NCBI GenBank assembly: GCA_903883645.1
Contig: CAISBR010000009.1
Span: 1 to 64,000, forward strand
Reading direction: 5' to 3'
DNA length: 64,000 bases
DNA from: an uncultured Myxococcales bacterium
GTDB lineage: Bacteria > Myxococcota_A > UBA9042
Below the pieces are notes generated by a model, which did not search any database, was not told the DNA's origin, and saw nothing but the letters and a program-made list of their open reading frames with translations. Of the stretch, positions 1 through 7,587 are shown in pieces; within the stretch, counting starts at the first letter, position 1; each line of letters begins with the position of its first letter. Made by a program: the position numbers and the translations under genes.

Positions 1-333
1 CAACACGCCGCACGCGCCGCTGATCGGGCCCCATGGGGTGCCTTTGCCGCCGGCGTCGCTCGCCGTGTCGCTCGCCGTGTCGCCGTCGCCGCTGCTGTCG
101 CCGTCGCCATTGCTGTCGCCGTCGCCGCTGCTGTCGCCGTCGCCGCTGCTGTCGCCGTCGCCGCTGCTGTCGCCGTCGCCGCTGCTGTCGCCGTCGCCGC
201 TGCTGTCAAATTCGCTTGCAGAGTCTGCAGTTGTAACACCATCGGCGGCCACAGCGGTGCTTGGGGAGCCACTGTTGGTCGTACCGCAGCCTGTCAACAG
301 GCTCAATGCGATAAGGAAAGTGAAAATCCGCAC
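1..333 (-). CDS. Stalked lipoprotein, N-terminal part only (runs off the window start)
   Basis: Reading the minus strand from a GTG at 333-331 gives a signal peptide with lipobox L-L-T-G-C at residues 13-17, so the mature protein should begin at a lipidated Cys17. A linker follows and then seven 6-residue units of the type SSGDGD (one has SNGDGD), encoded by a perfect 18-bp repeat at 79-204. After the stalk the chain continues in frame (GGKGTPWGPISGACGV) to base 1, so a globular domain lies outside the window. The frame is open throughout. Function is unknown. Similar Asp/Ser/Gly stalks separate the lipid anchor from the folded domain in many myxobacterial surface lipoproteins. The gene is divergent from nosZ. 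Confidence 0.75.
   Translation of the reverse strand, partial: MRIFTFLIALSLLTGCGTTNSGSPSTAVAADGVTTADSASEFDSSGDGDSSGDGDSSGDGDSSGDGDSSGDGDSNGDGDSSGDGDTASDTASDAGGKGTPWGPISGACGVL
79..204 (-). repeat. 18-bp tandem repeat, 7 copies, coding for SSGDGD units
   Basis: Seven adjacent 18-base units (plus strand gtcgccgtcgccgctgct) run from 79 to 204. The second unit has att in place of gct. The period is a multiple of three, so copy-number changes would lengthen or shorten the lipoprotein stalk without a frameshift. Confidence 0.9.
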
Positions 334-569
334 TCCGGTCCTCGTCGCGCCACTGCGGCGCACCCGTGCGAGAGGGTAGCCAGAAGGGCGGCGAATTGCA
401 CCCTCGCTCGGCGCGCAGCCCCTCGGCCGCGGTCGACGGCGTTCGCGTCAGGCGTTGGCGTATAAAGCGATCTATAAATCGGCAGAATCTCCGATATGCG
501 CCTAGACCGCTGTCAATGGGCCGCCGGGCCGCGGTCGGTGGGGATAAGAACAACATAAAAGACCGTATA

Positions 570-583
570 TTGATCTGGATCAT
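570..583. promoter_or_regulatory. FNR/DNR-type binding site upstream of nosZ
   Basis: The sequence TTGATctggATCAt matches the CRP/FNR-family consensus TTGAT-N4-ATCAA at 9 of 10 defined bases. Its centre is about 200 bases before the nosZ ATG. Control of nos genes by oxygen- or NO-sensing FNR/DNR/NNR regulators is well established in other bacteria, so anaerobic activation of this operon is the likely role. No regulator gene of this family is in the window. Confidence 0.6.
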
Positions 584-621
584 CTCTCGTTCGCCGCACC
601 ATCTGCGTCGCGGTCGTAAAA

Positions 622-635
622 CGATAAACTTATCG
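622..635. promoter_or_regulatory. 14-bp palindrome CGATAA-AC-TTATCG, possible operator
   Basis: A perfect 6-bp inverted repeat around a 2-base centre lies 39 bases downstream of the FNR-type site and 141 bases before nosZ. It is compatible with a dimeric regulator, but I do not recognise the family. Confidence 0.35.
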
Positions 636-715
636 ATAACGCCTAGACACCTTCGCGATCAGCAGATATTCTTGTCGGGCAGCCACGCCGCTCAGAAGAG
701 CGTCGTCTGCGGGCG

Positions 716-729
716 CTGCCAACTGGCAG
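716..729. promoter_or_regulatory. 14-bp palindrome CTGCCA-AC-TGGCAG, possible operator
   Basis: A second perfect 6-2-6 inverted repeat, again with AC at the centre, lies 47 bases before the nosZ ATG. As RNA it could also form a small stem in the leader. No T-run follows, so it is not a terminator. Confidence 0.3.
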
Positions 730-776
730 TTTGGGCTCGGGCTTCGCGGTGTGAGACGCCGCTTGCGAGGAATACT

Positions 777-2855
777 ATGCAGTTATCTTCCGTTCGCTGG
801 TTGTTGCGTGGGGGCGCCGCACTCGCCTCGCTGGCTCTGTTGGCCTGCCAGCCGCCGCCCAAGCCGGGCACAGGCACGGGTCCCGTGAGCGCGACCCTGT
901 CTGGAGTCAGCACCTCGATCAAAGACCTTATGGCCAAGCGCGGGCTCAGCGAAGCCGATGTGCAAGGCGCGCTCGAGACCTATGTGCCCACGGGCAAGCG
1001 CGACGACTACCTGATCTTTGCCTCGGGCGGCCACGGCGGCCAGGTGCTGGTGCTGGGCGCGCCGTCGATGCGTTTGCTCAAGGTTATCGGCGTGTTCGCA
1101 CCCGAGCCTTGGCAGGGCTACGGCTACGGTGGCACCTCGGACGCGATCCTGGCGTCGGGCGCGCAAAATGGCCGCCAGCTCAACTGGGGCGACGTCCACC
1201 ATCCGAACTTGTCGGAAACAAAGGGCGACTACGATGGCAAGTATCTGTTTGTAAACGATAAGTCGAATGGTCGCGTCGCCGTTGTCGACCTCGAAGACTT
1301 CAACACCAAGCAGATCGTCACCAACCCCATCGTCGGCTCGGACCACGGCGGCGCGTTTGTCGACCCCAACACCAACTACGTCATCGAGACGAGCCAGTAC
1401 CCGGTGCCGTTCGGCCGCAAGTACGCGCCGCTCAGCGAGTACAAAGAGAAATACCGCGGTTTGGCCATGTACTGGAAGTTCGACAAAGAGAAAGGCCGCA
1501 TCGACGTTGCCAACTCGTGGGGCATCGAACTGCCGCCCTACACACAGGATTTGGCCGACGCCGGCAAGCTCGACTCCGATGGTTGGGCGTTCGTCAACTC
1601 GTTTAACACCGAGATGGCCACCGGTGGCACGCTGGACCACAAGCCGCCGATCGAAGCGGGCGCGTCGCAAAACGATATGGATTACCTGCACATCATGAAC
1701 TGGAAGAAGGCCGAAGAGCTGATCAAGGCCGGCAAGTTCGAGATGGTCGAGGGCGTCAAGGTCATCCGCATGACTGTCGCCGCCGAAGAGGGCGTGCTGA
1801 CGCTGGTGGGCGAGCCCAAAAGCCCGCACGGCTGCGATGTTACGCCCGACGGCAAGCAGATCGTCGTCGGCGGCAAGCTCGATACCCACGGCACCGTGTT
1901 CAGCTTCGCCAAGATCAAGGCGCTCATCGACGCCAAGAAGTACGAGGGTAAAGACATTTTTGGCATTCCGATTCTGTCGTTCAAAGACGCGATCGACGGC
2001 CAGGTCGAGATTGGCCTGGGCCCGCTGCACACCGTCTTCGACGACAAAGGCTTCGCCTACACCAGCGTGTTCCTAGAGAGTGTTGTGGCCAAGTGGGATC
2101 GCAAGACCTTGAAAGTAGTTGACAAGCTGCCCGTGCACTACAACATCGGCCACATCATGGCGGCCGAGGGCGACACGGTTAGCCCCGACGGCAAATACGT
2201 GGTCGCGATGAACAAGATGTCGATCGACCGCTTCAACCCGGTTGGTCCGCTGTATCCCCAGAATTTTCAGCTGATCGATACCACGGGCGACAAGATGCGC
2301 ATTTTGGTCGACGCGCCCATCGGTATCGGTGAGCCGCACTATAGCCAGATGATCAAGGCCGATAAGTTGAAGCCAATCAAGGTGTATGCCCCCGGTACCA
2401 ACATCTACACCGGCAAGAAAGACCCCGATGCGGTCGAGTCGGGCAAAGAGCGCATCGAGAAGCGCGAAGACGGCTGGCACATCTACATGACCGCGATTCG
2501 CAGCCACTTTACCCCCGATCAGATCATCGTCGAGGAAGGCGACACGGTGCACCTGCACGTCACCAGCCTCGAGCAGAGCGAGGACCAGACCCACGGCTTT
2601 ACCATCAACATGCACGGCATCAACCTGTCGCTCGAGCCGGGCAAGCACGAGAACGTGACCTTCAAGGCGGATCACGCGGGGGTATTCCCGTTCTATTGCA
2701 CCGAGTTCTGCTCGGCATTGCACCTTGAAATGGCAGGCTATCTGCTGGTTAAGCCCAAGGGCACGCCCGCAGATCCGGTGGCGCCGCCAGCCCCAACTCC
2801 GCCCGCAGCGGCGCCTGGTGGTCCGAGCACCGATCGGCTGCCTGCAGCGCGCTAA
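777..2855 (+). CDS. nosZ: Nitrous oxide reductase NosZ, clade II, predicted lipoprotein
   Basis: This 692-residue protein is the terminal enzyme of denitrification and reduces N2O to N2 in the periplasm. The N-terminus is a Sec-type signal ending in L-L-A-C (Cys24), with no twin-arginine motif, which places it in clade II and predicts lipidation. The beta-propeller holds the CuZ site, including Asp139-Val-His141-His142. The C-terminal cupredoxin domain carries the CuA ligands Cys641, Cys645, His649 and Met652 in CTEFCSALHLEM, with an upstream His606 in the HGFTIN segment. A Pro/Ala-rich tail of about 40 residues follows. The ATG at 777 is chosen because it gives an intact signal peptide and has GAGGA upstream. 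It is first in the nos operon, downstream of an FNR-type site. Confidence 0.97.
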   Translation: MQLSSVRWLLRGGAALASLALLACQPPPKPGTGTGPVSATLSGVSTSIKDLMAKRGLSEADVQGALETYVPTGKRDDYLIFASGGHGGQVLVLGAPSMRLLKVIGVFAPEPWQGYGYGGTSDAILASGAQNGRQLNWGDVHHPNLSETKGDYDGKYLFVNDKSNGRVAVVDLEDFNTKQIVTNPIVGSDHGGAFVDPNTNYVIETSQYPVPFGRKYAPLSEYKEKYRGLAMYWKFDKEKGRIDVANSWGIELPPYTQDLADAGKLDSDGWAFVNSFNTEMATGGTLDHKPPIEAGASQNDMDYLHIMNWKKAEELIKAGKFEMVEGVKVIRMTVAAEEGVLTLVGEPKSPHGCDVTPDGKQIVVGGKLDTHGTVFSFAKIKALIDAKKYEGKDIFGIPILSFKDAIDGQVEIGLGPLHTVFDDKGFAYTSVFLESVVAKWDRKTLKVVDKLPVHYNIGHIMAAEGDTVSPDGKYVVAMNKMSIDRFNPVGPLYPQNFQLIDTTGDKMRILVDAPIGIGEPHYSQMIKADKLKPIKVYAPGTNIYTGKKDPDAVESGKERIEKREDGWHIYMTAIRSHFTPDQIIVEEGDTVHLHVTSLEQSEDQTHGFTINMHGINLSLEPGKHENVTFKADHAGVFPFYCTEFCSALHLEMAGYLLVKPKGTPADPVAPPAPTPPAAAPGGPSTDRLPAAR

Positions 2856-2970
2856 GGACCGGAGTCGTGATTTTCCCTGGGGGCTTGTGCCGGGAGGGCA
2901 GGGCCCCTGGGGAAGATCCACCTAAGTATTCAATCTCCTTATTCGATTCCATAGTTCTACGGAGGATACG

Positions 2971-3420
2971 ATGCGCACGCTCGCTAGCCTGTGCCTGACC
3001 CTCGCCGTGATCGGCGCTGGGTGTGCGAAGAACGATACTGCTCCAGCCGAAGTGGTGGCAGGCGCAGCGGGCGGCGAAGTGGGCCCCGACGGCCCGACCA
3101 GCATCGTCTTGCCCGACGGGCTGGACGCCAAGGTGGCCAGCGCCGACGCCAAAAAAGGTGAAGAGCTTTACGCATCAAAGGGTTGCAAGGCCTGTCACAA
3201 CCTCGACGGCACCAAGCTGGTCGGCCCAGGCTTCGACGGCGTGAGCAAGCGCCACAGCGTCGCCTGGATGGCCCGCATGGTGCTGAAACCAGAAGTGATG
3301 GTGAAGGAAGACCCCGCGGCCAAGAAGCTGCTCGGCGCGTACATGACCCCGATGGCGAATCAGATGGTCAATCCTGAGACCGAACTGCCGAATATCCTGG
3401 CGTTTCTGAAGAGCAAGTAG
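2971..3420 (+). CDS. Monohaem cytochrome c lipoprotein of the nos cluster
   Basis: The 149-residue protein has a signal peptide ending in a lipobox (VIGAGC, Cys18), a linker of about 40 residues, and a class I cytochrome c fold with haem motif CKACH at 72-76. Met125 or Met128 in AYMTPM is the probable distal ligand. It lies 115 bases after nosZ and before the nosB-like gene, as small cytochromes do in clade II clusters such as that of Wolinella. The likely role is electron delivery to NosZ CuA from the bc1/Rieske or quinol side. That role is inferred from position and fold. Confidence 0.88.
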   Translation: MRTLASLCLTLAVIGAGCAKNDTAPAEVVAGAAGGEVGPDGPTSIVLPDGLDAKVASADAKKGEELYASKGCKACHNLDGTKLVGPGFDGVSKRHSVAWMARMVLKPEVMVKEDPAAKKLLGAYMTPMANQMVNPETELPNILAFLKSK

Positions 3421-3493
3421 CGTCCGCACTCGGTCCGCCCCTTGGCCCGTTGGCCTGCGCCGCCCCATCCTCGGCGGCCATCGCGAGGCTGCC

Positions 3494-4183
3494 ATGTCTG
3501 ATCTTAAGTCAATTCCGCGTCGGTCCCGACCACTGCCTGCACCCCGCGCTTCGCGGTGGCCGCGTTTCGCAGTGGCTGGGCTGGCTTTGCTAGCGGTGGT
3601 GCTGTGGGCGGTGAGCCTGCTGCTACCATGGTGGCAGTTCTACCTGTTCGCCCCGCAGTATCCGGGCGGGCTGGTGCTCAATATTTCGCTGCTGGGGCTC
3701 AGCGGCGATGCCAAAGAAATCTCGATGTTGAACCATTATATCGGCATGAAAAGCCTAGAAGATGCGGCGACGCTCGAGCGGCAACTGGCGGTGTGGGGCG
3801 TGGGGCTCGTGGCGCTTTTGACGGTTGGACTGACGCTGGTGGTCGGCAAGCGTTGGAACTGGCTAATTCTTTTGCCCGCGCTGGGCCTGCCCGCTGGCTT
3901 TGTCGGCGACAGCATGGCCTGGCTGTACCACTTTGGCCACTCGCTTGACCGCCACGCGCCGCTAAATATCCCCTATTTTACTCCGCAATTCTTCGGTTGG
4001 GGTGCCATCGGTCAGTTCACCACCTATGCCATGCCGCTCGCCGGGTTTTGGCTGGCGCTCGCCGCCCTGGGCGCGATGGTGTGGGCGAGCTTGTGGCGAC
4101 GGCGGATCTGCAAGTCCTGCCCGCTGTTGGCCCAGTGTGGCCCGACGTGCGCCCACAAGCTGGTAGGAGCGGCGGCGCCATGA
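3494..4183 (+). CDS. NosB-like integral membrane protein of clade II nos cluster
   Basis: A 229-residue protein with about four membrane segments (near 27-47, 100-118, 122-142 and 175-197). It carries the blocks LPWWQF, APQYPGGL and LNHYIGM, which I recognise from membrane proteins beside nosZ in Bacteroidetes and other clade II organisms. Such proteins are often called NosB and have no proven biochemical role. The C-terminus adds a cytoplasmic or periplasmic Cys cluster, CKSCPLLAQCGPTC, which could bind metal. The stop overlaps the nosD start as ATGA, so the two should be translationally coupled. Assignment to the nos system is firm from context; the name NosB is tentative. Confidence 0.75.
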   Translation: MSDLKSIPRRSRPLPAPRASRWPRFAVAGLALLAVVLWAVSLLLPWWQFYLFAPQYPGGLVLNISLLGLSGDAKEISMLNHYIGMKSLEDAATLERQLAVWGVGLVALLTVGLTLVVGKRWNWLILLPALGLPAGFVGDSMAWLYHFGHSLDRHAPLNIPYFTPQFFGWGAIGQFTTYAMPLAGFWLALAALGAMVWASLWRRRICKSCPLLAQCGPTCAHKLVGAAAP

Positions 4184-5535
4184 AAGCGTTGGTTGTGGTT
4201 GCGGTTGCGAGCCTGTGTCTGCCGGCCTGTGCGCTGCAGCCGCCGGCCCACGACGTAGCTGCGGCTACTTGGCCGGTCATGGGCCTGCCCCAGGCTGCCG
4301 CGAGCGTGGGGCCGCACCCGCAGCCGCGTCCGGCCGGGGCGACCGAGGTGCGCGACGAGACCCACCTGCAGCAGCTGCTGGCCGACCCGCAAGGGCCTGC
4401 GGTGCTCTGGCTAGGGCCCCGAGCTTGGCACGGCGACTGGGTAGTTCGACGACCGGTCACACTAGTGGGTGCGGGGCCCGCCACGGTCATGCAGGGCAGC
4501 GGCACGGCCACGGTCATCGACGCCGAAGGTTCGGGCATCACGATCGAAAATCTAGTGATCACCGGCACCGGCGGGCGCCATACCCAAGAAGATGCGGCGT
4601 GCAAGCTGCGCGGCAGCGCCCACCACTTGCGCCACACCGAGCTGCGTCACGTGCTTTTCGGCGCGGTAGTAGCGGGCTGCAAAGACTGCACCGTCGAGGC
4701 CAACTTCATCACCGGCCGCACAGGCGACGCAGAACTGCGCGGCGACGGCATCAAGCTGTGGAGCGCCGACGGCGGCCGCGTGCTGGGCAACCGCGTCGAA
4801 GACGTGCGCGACGTGGTCGTTTGGTACAGCAACCATGTAATTGTACACAATAATGTGGTCATACGCAGTCGCTACGGCTGCCACTTTATGTACGCCCACG
4901 ACTGCGAGCTGACCGACAGCGCGCTGGTTGACAATACGGTGGGTATTTTTGTGATGTATAGTGCCCACTTGCGTATTGCGGGATCGGTGCTCGCCGGTGC
5001 GCGCGGTCCGGCCGGTGTGGGCCTGGGCTTCAAAGACAGCGACGACATCGAAGTGGTGGGGAACTACCTGGTGCGCAACACGGTCGGCAGCTATTTCGAC
5101 AGCACGCCGCGCTCGGCTGAGCACCCGGTGCTTTTGCGCGACAATGTGTTGGCAATCAACGATATCGCCTTGCGCTGGCACGCGCAGCCGCAGGGGGTCA
5201 CCTTGCGCGGCAACGACTTTGTCGGCAACCCCGAAACGGTCGAAGTCGATGGCGGCGGCGATGCCACTACGGCCAAGTTCGACGGAAATTTTTGGAGCGA
5301 TTACGCCGGTTACGACCTCGATGGCGACGGCTGGGGCGATGTCGACCACTTGCAAAAGCAGCTGTCATCGTCGCTGACCGAGGCGCGGCCCGTGCTGAAA
5401 TTCTTTCGCGGTACGGCGGCGTTGGCGGTCATCGACACGCTGGCGCGGGCGGTGCCGGTGCTGGCCACCAAGCTGCTGCTGCGCGATGCCAAGCCGGCGA
5501 TGCGGCCGCAACATCCGCTGGCGGCGAAGGGGTAG
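4180..5535 (+). CDS. nosD: NosD, periplasmic beta-helix copper-delivery protein, predicted lipoprotein
   Basis: At 451 residues this has the length and repeat pattern of NosD, a right-handed parallel beta-helix (CASH-type repeats such as VVWYSNHVIVHNN and CHFMYAHDCELTDS). NosD works with the NosFY ABC transporter in building the copper-sulfur CuZ centre of NosZ. The N-terminus ends in a lipobox (SLCLPAC, Cys17), whereas classical NosD is a soluble periplasmic protein. The start overlaps the stop of the preceding gene by four bases. nosF starts four bases after its stop. Confidence 0.93.
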   Translation: MKALVVVAVASLCLPACALQPPAHDVAAATWPVMGLPQAAASVGPHPQPRPAGATEVRDETHLQQLLADPQGPAVLWLGPRAWHGDWVVRRPVTLVGAGPATVMQGSGTATVIDAEGSGITIENLVITGTGGRHTQEDAACKLRGSAHHLRHTELRHVLFGAVVAGCKDCTVEANFITGRTGDAELRGDGIKLWSADGGRVLGNRVEDVRDVVVWYSNHVIVHNNVVIRSRYGCHFMYAHDCELTDSALVDNTVGIFVMYSAHLRIAGSVLAGARGPAGVGLGFKDSDDIEVVGNYLVRNTVGSYFDSTPRSAEHPVLLRDNVLAINDIALRWHAQPQGVTLRGNDFVGNPETVEVDGGGDATTAKFDGNFWSDYAGYDLDGDGWGDVDHLQKQLSSSLTEARPVLKFFRGTAALAVIDTLARAVPVLATKLLLRDAKPAMRPQHPLAAKG

Positions 5536-5538
5536 AAC

Positions 5539-6243
5539 ATGCAGAATCTTGTCGCGATCGAGGCCGTGTCGAAGCGGTACGGTGCGGTGCAGGCGCTGCA
5601 CAACGTGTCGCTGCACATTTGCGCTGGCGAGCGCGTGGCATTTGTGGGCGCCAATGGCTCGGGCAAAAGCACGCTGCTGCGAGCGCTGGTGGGGTTGGTG
5701 CGCGTGCAGGGCCGGGTGCTGCTTGCCGGTGTCGACGTGGCCAAGGCGCCCCAGATCGCGCTGCGCCAAGTGGCCTACATGCCCCAAGTGGCGCCGCCGC
5801 TCGAGGTGCCTGTCGCAGAATTAACCAAAACGATCTTGATGTTGCGTGGTGTGCCGCCCCAGCGCGCCGAAGTCATCGCGCGCCAGTTGGGCGTCGACTG
5901 GGATCAGGTGAAGAACAAGCCCCTGCGCGACCTGTCGGGCGGCACCAAGCAGAAGATCCTGGCGGCGCTGGCGCTGGCCTCTGAGGCGCCATTGCTGGTA
6001 TGCGACGAGCCGACCGCCAATCTGGATACTGCGGCGCGCGAAGTGTTCTTCGAGCTGGTGCGGCAGCGGCCGGCGGGGTCGGCGCTCGTTCTGTGCTCGC
6101 ATCGCCGCGACGAGGTGGCGCAACTGGTTGATCGCGTGGTTGAATTGAGCGAGGGTGTGCTGCTGCGCGATGGTCCGGCCGGCGAGGTCTTGGCCGCAGC
6201 AAGCTCGGCGCTGTGGGCGGCAACGGCAGGAGTACAGCCATGA
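5539..6243 (+). CDS. nosF: NosF, ABC-transporter ATPase for NosZ maturation
   Basis: A 234-residue ABC ATPase with Walker A GANGSGKS at 37-44, signature LSGGTKQK, Walker B LLVCDEPTANLD and an H-loop in LVLCSHRRDE. With NosY as permease and NosD as periplasmic partner it powers maturation of the NosZ CuZ cluster. It lies between nosD and nosL. Its stop overlaps the nosL ATG (ATGA), which points to coupled translation. Confidence 0.94.
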   Translation: MQNLVAIEAVSKRYGAVQALHNVSLHICAGERVAFVGANGSGKSTLLRALVGLVRVQGRVLLAGVDVAKAPQIALRQVAYMPQVAPPLEVPVAELTKTILMLRGVPPQRAEVIARQLGVDWDQVKNKPLRDLSGGTKQKILAALALASEAPLLVCDEPTANLDTAAREVFFELVRQRPAGSALVLCSHRRDEVAQLVDRVVELSEGVLLRDGPAGEVLAAASSALWAATAGVQP

Positions 6244-6653
6244 ATCGCTTGTATTTACTGTGGTATGTGGTTGTTGCTTTGGTGTTGCTGGCTTGCCAAC
6301 AAGGGCCGCCGCAGCCCGAAGAGCCCGTGTGGGGCAAGCAGCCCTGTGCCCATTGCGCCATGCTGGTGTCGCGGCCCGAAAGTGCGGCGCAGTACGCCGA
6401 TGCCGACGGCGAAACGTGGTTCTTCGACGACCTGGGTTGCTTAGTAAGTTGGCAGACCCAGCACCCCTCCAGGCCCGGCGAGCAGGCTTGGGTGCGCCAA
6501 GGTGCACAGTGGCTCGCGGTGGCTGCGGCGCGGTACGGCGGCGGCCACACTACGCCGATGGACTTTGGCTATCTGGCTGAGGCGGGCGGGACGCTGAGCT
6601 GGCAGGCCGTGCAACAAGCTGTGACTACCCGACAAAGGTCGCATGCGCAGTGA
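6240..6653 (+). CDS. nosL: NosL, copper(I)-binding lipoprotein
   Basis: A 137-residue lipoprotein (lipobox VLLAC, Cys19) with the NosL copper motif Cys36-x-x-Cys39-x-Met41 in CAHCAM and the conserved FDDLGC block. NosL passes Cu(I) to NosD in the outer-leaflet or periplasmic assembly pathway for NosZ. It overlaps nosF by four bases and its end overlaps or abuts the nosY start region. Length and motifs are typical. Confidence 0.93.
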   Translation: MNRLYLLWYVVVALVLLACQQGPPQPEEPVWGKQPCAHCAMLVSRPESAAQYADADGETWFFDDLGCLVSWQTQHPSRPGEQAWVRQGAQWLAVAAARYGGGHTTPMDFGYLAEAGGTLSWQAVQQAVTTRQRSHAQ

Positions 6654-6672
6654 CGCAAGCCGCGAGGACCCG

Positions 6673-7581
6673 ATGCAGACCGTGCAAACCGTGCCGACTC
6701 CCTTGGCCAATCCGCTCACTCCGCCGCGCCGCCCGCTGGGCACTGTGGGCCGCACCGTGGCGCTTTTCCGTCTTGAGCTGGCCGAGTCGCTCCGCTCGCG
6801 CTGGCTGCTGCTGGCGGCGGTGGCGTATGCGGCGGGTCTGGGCGCGTTTGTCTGGCTGGGTCTGCGCGAGTCGAGCGTGCTTGGCTTTACTGGCCTTTCG
6901 CGAGTAGTTTTGGGTATTTGCAACGCTACGGTGGTGATTTTGCCGCTCGTCGCCCTGGTGGCCACCTGTCAGTCGATCACGCGCTCGCGGGCGGTGGGGC
7001 ACCTCGAGCTGCTGTTGACCCAGCCGGTGCGGCGCGGCGAGTGGTTTACGGCCCTGCTGCTGGCGCGGGCGCTGACCTTGCTGGCGCCGCTGGCGCTGCT
7101 GCTGGGCGGGTTGCTCGCGCTTGAACCCCTTTTGCAGCAGAGCGATCCGACCCTATTGCCCATGACGCTGCACGCCCTGGCCGTGGCCTCGTCGCTGCTG
7201 CTGGCGTTTGTGGGCCTGGGCACGCTGGTGTCGGCCGTGAGCAAGACGCCCGAGCGCGCCGTGGTGCTGGCGCTGCTGGTGTGGTTGGCCACGGCAATGC
7301 TGCATGATTTCGCGCTGATTGGGCTGCTACTGCAGTGGCGGGTGCCGGCGCCGCTGGTATTCGCCCTTGCCGCGCTCAATCCCGTCGAGGCGGCCCGGCT
7401 GGCGGTGCTGTCGGCGGTCGATCCCGAGCTGGCGCTGCTGGGTCCGGTGGGATTTTGGCTTGCCAATCAGCTGGGTCCGACCCTTACCTATCTGGCGGGT
7501 CTGCTGTGGCCGGCGCTGGTGGGGTTGAGCGCGGCGGCGCTGGCGAGCGCGATGGTCAAGCGGCGCGACGCCGTCGGCTAG
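6673..7581 (+). CDS. nosY: NosY, ABC-transporter permease for NosZ maturation
   Basis: About 302 residues with six predicted membrane helices, the ABC-2 type permease partner of NosF. The segment SITRSRAVGHLELLLTQPVRR after the second helix is the typical coupling region of NosY (compare TISGERERGTLELLLSYP in this family). I start at the ATG at 6673, which has GAGGA five bases upstream. An in-frame ATG at 6643, inside the end of nosL, would add ten residues and is possible. It is the last gene of the nos operon. No nosR, nosX, nosG or nosH is present here, in line with the reduced gene set of many clade II clusters. Confidence 0.9.
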   Translation: MQTVQTVPTPLANPLTPPRRPLGTVGRTVALFRLELAESLRSRWLLLAAVAYAAGLGAFVWLGLRESSVLGFTGLSRVVLGICNATVVILPLVALVATCQSITRSRAVGHLELLLTQPVRRGEWFTALLLARALTLLAPLALLLGGLLALEPLLQQSDPTLLPMTLHALAVASSLLLAFVGLGTLVSAVSKTPERAVVLALLVWLATAMLHDFALIGLLLQWRVPAPLVFALAALNPVEAARLAVLSAVDPELALLGPVGFWLANQLGPTLTYLAGLLWPALVGLSAAALASAMVKRRDAVG

Positions 7582-7587
7582 CGTCGG

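Larger units (their letters stand above)
334..776. other. Divergent intergenic region upstream of nosZ
   Basis: No supportable gene lies in these 443 bases between the lipoprotein start at 333 and the nosZ ATG at 777. The stretch is more AT-rich than its surroundings, especially at 540-665. It holds an FNR-type dyad (570-583) and two 6-2-6 palindromes (622-635 and 716-729). It should contain the promoters of both divergent genes, but I cannot place a convincing -10/-35 pair. Confidence 0.7.

Noticed and set aside
33-379. Plus-strand frames rich in Arg/Cys or Ser/Pro/Leu at the window start
   Set aside because: They are antisense readings of the lipoprotein repeat on the minus strand, which has a proper signal peptide and lipobox.
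783-2030. 415-residue minus-strand frame opposite nosZ
   Set aside because: It mirrors the codon pattern of nosZ in high-GC DNA, has no recognisable motif, and the sense strand gives a complete NosZ.
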